Assembly (NCBI GenBank): GCA_019925795.1
Contig: CM034311.1
Coordinates: 18,358,926-18,422,925 of the forward strand
Length of the DNA stretch: 64,000 nt
Direction of reading: 5' to 3'
DNA from: Dendrobium chrysotoxum
Lineage: Eukaryota; Streptophyta; Magnoliopsida; Asparagales; Orchidaceae
Shown: piece after piece, positions 60,488-64,000 of the stretch
How the letters are laid out: every line of letters begins with the position of its first letter
Numbering within the stretch: the stretch's first letter is position 1
Translations under genes and position numbers: made by a program
The notes under the pieces: generated by a model
The model's input: only the letters and a program-made list of their open reading frames with translations
Told to the model about the DNA's origin: nothing
Databases searched by the model: none

Positions 60488-61465
60488 ATTTTTATCAGTT
60501 GATTTTCTCTGTAATGATTTTTGTGCATATTGAATAAATGGGGCATTTTTGTTAGTTCTGATAGTTCTCTGAAATTCTTAAATATGTCTTTTTTTATAAC
60601 CTCTCAAGCTTAATCAAGTGAGTTCTTTGCAGTGACAACATCAATTATATGGAGAAAAAAATTCTTTGATAATCAAGATGCTCAGAATATTTGTGGCTCA
60701 TCAAAGAAGGATTCTTATCTTAGGCATTTTAGACCTACACAAGGTTTGTATATGTCTTTACAAGAGTAATACGTATTAAGTATCATCTTCCTGTTATTGT
60801 TATTAAATTAAATAAAATCATACTCATAGAAGTTTCTTATATTTGATTATTCATATCATGGTACTGATTAATTAGAAGGTCTTCATAATCTTGTTGAACT
60901 AGTAGAATGAGTGCTTCAATCACCTATAAAGTATGTATCTCTACACTTTTCCCTTGAGCCAAATGAATATAATCGATTATTTTATGATGAAATTGTGATC
61001 CATGTGGACAACTCTAGTTCTCCTAATGAATATAATAGAACATATAAGAGTAATATCTAGTAGTGCACGAGGAACAATCCCTTGGATGGCTCTTAAGCTT
61101 CTGAATGGAAGAAGTGATTTGGTCTTTGAGAACTTATGTATAAAGAGCTAAATGCATGAAAAAATCAATAAATTTTTATCTTGAAATTCTTTTAGTAGTT
61201 GTGTCATGAACATAGGTTAATGTGTTCTCTTTTGGTATTGTGATGTGGAATTTTCTTATGGGCTAAGAATTATATGCCGACATACATTATGAAGCAATTA
61301 TAGGTACCATTCAATCTCATATTATTTTTTTGTTGAACAAATATCATATATAATTAACAACTATCATTATTAATAGATGGAATAGTGAGCAACACCCTAA
61401 TGGCTTCAATTCTAGAGTCATGTAATCCTGGGTGGAGAAATTTGATGGAGCAGTGTTGGTTAACT
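60488..61465 (+). pseudogene. PB1/Raf-like kinase pseudogene, copy 3 (5' part)
   Basis: It starts with flanking sequence shared with copy 2 (CAGTTGATTTTCTCTGTAATG at 60,496 versus 57,468). It has exon 3-like (60,608-60,742, with the same extra insert as copy 2), exon 4-like (60,858-60,930, with an in-frame TGA) and exon 5-like (about 61,011) parts. It then jumps directly to the exon 10 equivalent (about 61,060-61,130), exon 11 (61,214-61,302) and exon 12 (61,376-61,465). Exons 6-9, including the P-loop and catalytic loop, are deleted. Exon 12 is split by the LINE that follows. Confidence 0.85.
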
Positions 61466-63414
61466 AACAACAACAACATCAAGCCTTTATCCCACTATGT
61501 GGGGTTGGATACATGAATCCTTTTTCTCCATTCTGTCCTGTTAAAAGTCAAATTCTCGTTTAAATCTAATAAAGAAAGATCATTTCTAATATTTTCTAAC
61601 CAAGTCTTTTTAGGTCTACCTCTACCTTTCTTAACATAAGTCAAATCTAATACCTCTACTTTTCTAACTGGGTCATCGGAAGGTCGCCGTTTTATGTGAC
61701 CAAACCATCTAAGGCGACTCTCTCTAATCTTATCTTCCACTGGAGCTACTCCAACCTTTTCATGTATATGCTCATTTCATATCCTATCTCTAAGGTAAAG
61801 CCACTCATCCACCTGAGCATCCTCATCTATGCAACACTTAACTTAGTATTATTCTTCTCTTTTAATGGCCAACATTTGGCACCATAAAGCATTGTAGGTC
61901 TCACCACCATCTTATAGAATTTTCCCTTAAGTTTGAGGGAGGCTTTTCTATCACACAATAAGCCTGATGCATTCTTCCACTTCAACCATCCAACTTGAAT
62001 TCTGCTGATAATATCCCCATCTATTTCACGATCACTTTGAATAATAGATCCAAGATATCTAAAATGTGTACGCTTATTAATGACTTGATCGCCTAAAGTT
62101 ACAATCGCCTCACTAAGTCTATTACTACTAAAATTACACTATATATTCCATTTTAGAACTACTCAAGCGAAAACCTTTAGACTCTAAGGTTGACCTCCAT
62201 AATTCAAGTTTACCTTCAACTCCCTCTCTAGTCTTATCAATAAGAAGAATATCATCAGCAAAAAGCATACACCAAGGTACATCGTCTTGCAAATGTCTAG
62301 TGAGAACATCCATGACTAAAGCAAAAAAGATATGGGCTTAAGGCTAATCCTTGATGTGATCCAACCGAAATAGGGAAATACTTGGTCAAACCACCTTGTG
62401 TTGGAACACAAGTAATAGCTCTTGCATACATATCTTTAATGATTTCAATATAAGCGTTATTAATTCCTTTCTTTTCAAGAACTCCCCATAGCACTCCTCT
62501 TGGAACTTTATCATATATTTTTTCTAAATCAATAAATATCACATGTAGATCCTTCTTATTCTCTCTATATTTCTCCATTAAACCTCTTCATAAATGCATG
62601 GCTTCCATAGTAGACCTACCCGGCATGAATCCAAATTGATTCTGAGAAACATTAGTATCACGCCGCAACCTACGCTCCATAACGCGCTCCCATAGTTTTA
62701 AAGTATGACACATTAACTTAATTCCTCTATAATTGGCACAATCTTATGCATCACCGTTATTCATAAAAATAAGAATTAACACACTCATTCTCCACTCATC
62801 TGACATCTTTTTAGTCTTCAAAATAGTATTAAAAAGTTTAGTAAGCCAAGAAATTCCTTTATCTCCTAAGTATTTTCACATCTCTATTGGAATATCATCA
62901 GGTCCAACAGCTTTTACACCCTTCATTTTCTTTAAAGCCTCTATAACTTTGGTTTTACTAATACGCCAATAAAAACAGAAATCTTTATTTTTATTTAGGG
63001 CGCTAAGGTCACTACAGTCAATCGTATTTTCTTATTCTTCATAAAAAAGTTTAGCAGAATATCTCATCCACCTTTGTTGAATATTATCTTCTAAAAAAAG
63101 TACTTTTTGATCTTCATGCTTAATACACTTCATTTGAACTAAATCCTTACTACTCCTATCTCTTTATTTGGCTAACTTATACATATATCTTGCTCCCTCT
63201 TTAGTATCTAATCTATAATATAAATCACCAAAAGCTAAGATCTTTGCATCGCATATTGCTTTCTTAGATTCCTTACGTGTCTCTTTATATCTTTCCCAAT
63301 TATCAGAATTTTTACAATTAAACCAATTTTTATAACAAATCTTCTTATTTTTAATCTTTTCTTGTACATTTGTATTTCATCACCAACTATTTTTACTATT
63401 AGGAGCTTTTTCCT
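61466..63414 (-). mobile_element. RTE-clade LINE, 5'-truncated, antisense
   Basis: Inserted in exon 12 of kinase pseudogene copy 3. The target duplication AGCAGTGTTgGTtAACT is at 61,449-61,465 and 63,415-63,431 (15 of 17). On the minus strand it ends with CCCACATAGTGGGATAAAGG, then a TTGATGTTGTTGTTGTT tail, typical of plant RTE elements. RT pieces are IFIDLEKIYDKVPRGVLW (62,578-62,297, the F-D-Y motif region) and SHQGLALSPYLF. A C-terminal block follows, RLRWFGHIKRRP and GRGRPKKTWLENI (61,740-61,495). The 5' end starts in the linker before RT (KNWFNCKNSENWERYKETRK), so the endonuclease is missing. Stops and frameshifts are present. Confidence 0.9.
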
Positions 63415-63480
63415 AGCAGTGTTAGTCAACTGAACCATAAAAAATGTGATTATGTTTCATTGAGATTGCAATAGAGCCAA
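63415..63480 (+). pseudogene. Kinase pseudogene copy 3, end of exon 12
   Basis: Continues after the LINE: AGCAGTGTTAGTCAACTGAA corresponds to AGCAGTGCTGGTCAACAGAA of the intact gene. It is followed by TTTCATTGAGATTGCAAT and the 3' flank (GAGCCAAGCCTTATCATC). Confidence 0.85.
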
Positions 63481-63559
63481 GCCTTATCATCTTAGCAATT
63501 TCCTTAATAGTGATTTTTGCCCTACAAAATAAAAAATTTGACATGCTTTTCAATTTTGT

Positions 63560-63760
63560 AAAAAGAAAAACTACGGGCATAAAAATATCTCAGGTAATGT
63601 GCGGGCTTATTTATTCAATTTAAAAAAAAAATTCATTTGGTTTCAGGTACTCTCCATCTTACCTTGTTCCAACAAATATGGGTTACACAATCGTAAGTTA
63701 CTTTTATCTTAATCTTAAACATACAATTTCATTCATATATTTCATATTGTCACATTTTTT
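63560..63760 (+). pseudogene. ARP1-like intron 2/exon 3 fragment, copy 3
   Basis: Intron end, then an exon 3 equivalent (about 63,647-63,692: GTACTCTCCATCTTACC...GGGTTACACAATC) followed by a GTAAGT donor and intron 3. Exon 3 is full length here (46 nt), unlike copies 1 and 2. The intron lacks the MITE present in the intact gene. Intron 3 runs on toward the window edge, so exon 4 may lie beyond it. Confidence 0.85.
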
Positions 63761-64000
63761 TAGTTTTATTAAGAATTGAATGTATGTGCAAAATAATTTT
63801 ATGCTATTGGTAAACTTTTTAATTCCAACTAGATAATTATTTTTTTGTATCAGATAATGATCTAATAAAATAATGTTAAATGCATTATTACTGAGAAAAT
63901 GGAAAATTTTTATTTTTTAGATGAGTGACAAATGCAAGAAATTAATTAAATTATAGATTACTTTATTTTAAATTAAATTTAATAATTTTGAGAGTTATCT

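Overview
The window is nuclear DNA from a flowering plant. The genes have short GT-AG introns. Both recognisable intact genes belong to plant families: an ARP1-type RRM protein and a PB1-domain Raf-like MAPKKK. The intergenic DNA is AT-rich and packed with plant transposons (hAT and Tourist-like MITEs, a MULE, tRNA-type SINEs, L1 and RTE LINEs, gypsy and copia remnants). I cannot name the species from sequence alone; a monocot is possible but is a guess.

Layout. 1-5.8 kb is intergenic DNA with a 310-bp hAT MITE, Tourist-like MITEs and a SINE. 5.9-9.3 kb is an intact four-exon ARP1-like RNA-binding protein gene (+). 9.3-24.4 kb is repeat-rich: a SINE, LTR-like sequence, an antisense LINE RT relic, a copia-like LTR, a 1,006-bp hAT element, a gypsy pol relic, and then a compact cluster of captured or broken genes at 19.1-21.5 kb. 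There a MULE carries a Lys-rich ORF and is itself interrupted by a hAT-like element carrying a cupin fragment; a GDSL-esterase pseudogene follows directly. 24.8-29.8 kb is an intact 12-exon PB1/Raf-like kinase gene (+, 619 aa). It is followed directly by a broken copy of the 3' half of the ARP1-like gene (30.0-30.4 kb).

30.4-57 kb is a Russian doll of repeats. A repeat family with GC-rich hairpin repeats (copy A) is interrupted by an L1-type LINE (34.35-49.42 kb). That LINE's ORF2 is in turn interrupted by an 8.2-kb insertion (36,646-44,874; 5-bp target duplication TGGCA; TG...CA ends). The insertion holds NLR leucine-rich-repeat debris, tandem arrays and another copy (B) of the hairpin family. 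The right end of B has since undergone a 1.58-kb tandem duplication that also copied 28 bp of the host LINE beyond the target site. A third, older partial copy (C) lies at 54.2-56.0 kb.

57.5-64 kb holds two decayed copies of the 'kinase + ARP1 intron 2/exon 3' unit. The second copy is split by a 5'-truncated RTE LINE. Thus kinase and ARP1 fragments recur three times in the same order, which shows local duplication of a chimeric unit. A MITE in intron 3 of the intact ARP1-like gene is missing from two of these paralogous fragments, so it inserted after the duplications.

Only two genes look functional: the ARP1-like RRM gene and the kinase. The rest is repeat, relic or unrecognised intergenic DNA. 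I saw no tRNA, rRNA, CRISPR or prokaryote-type feature.
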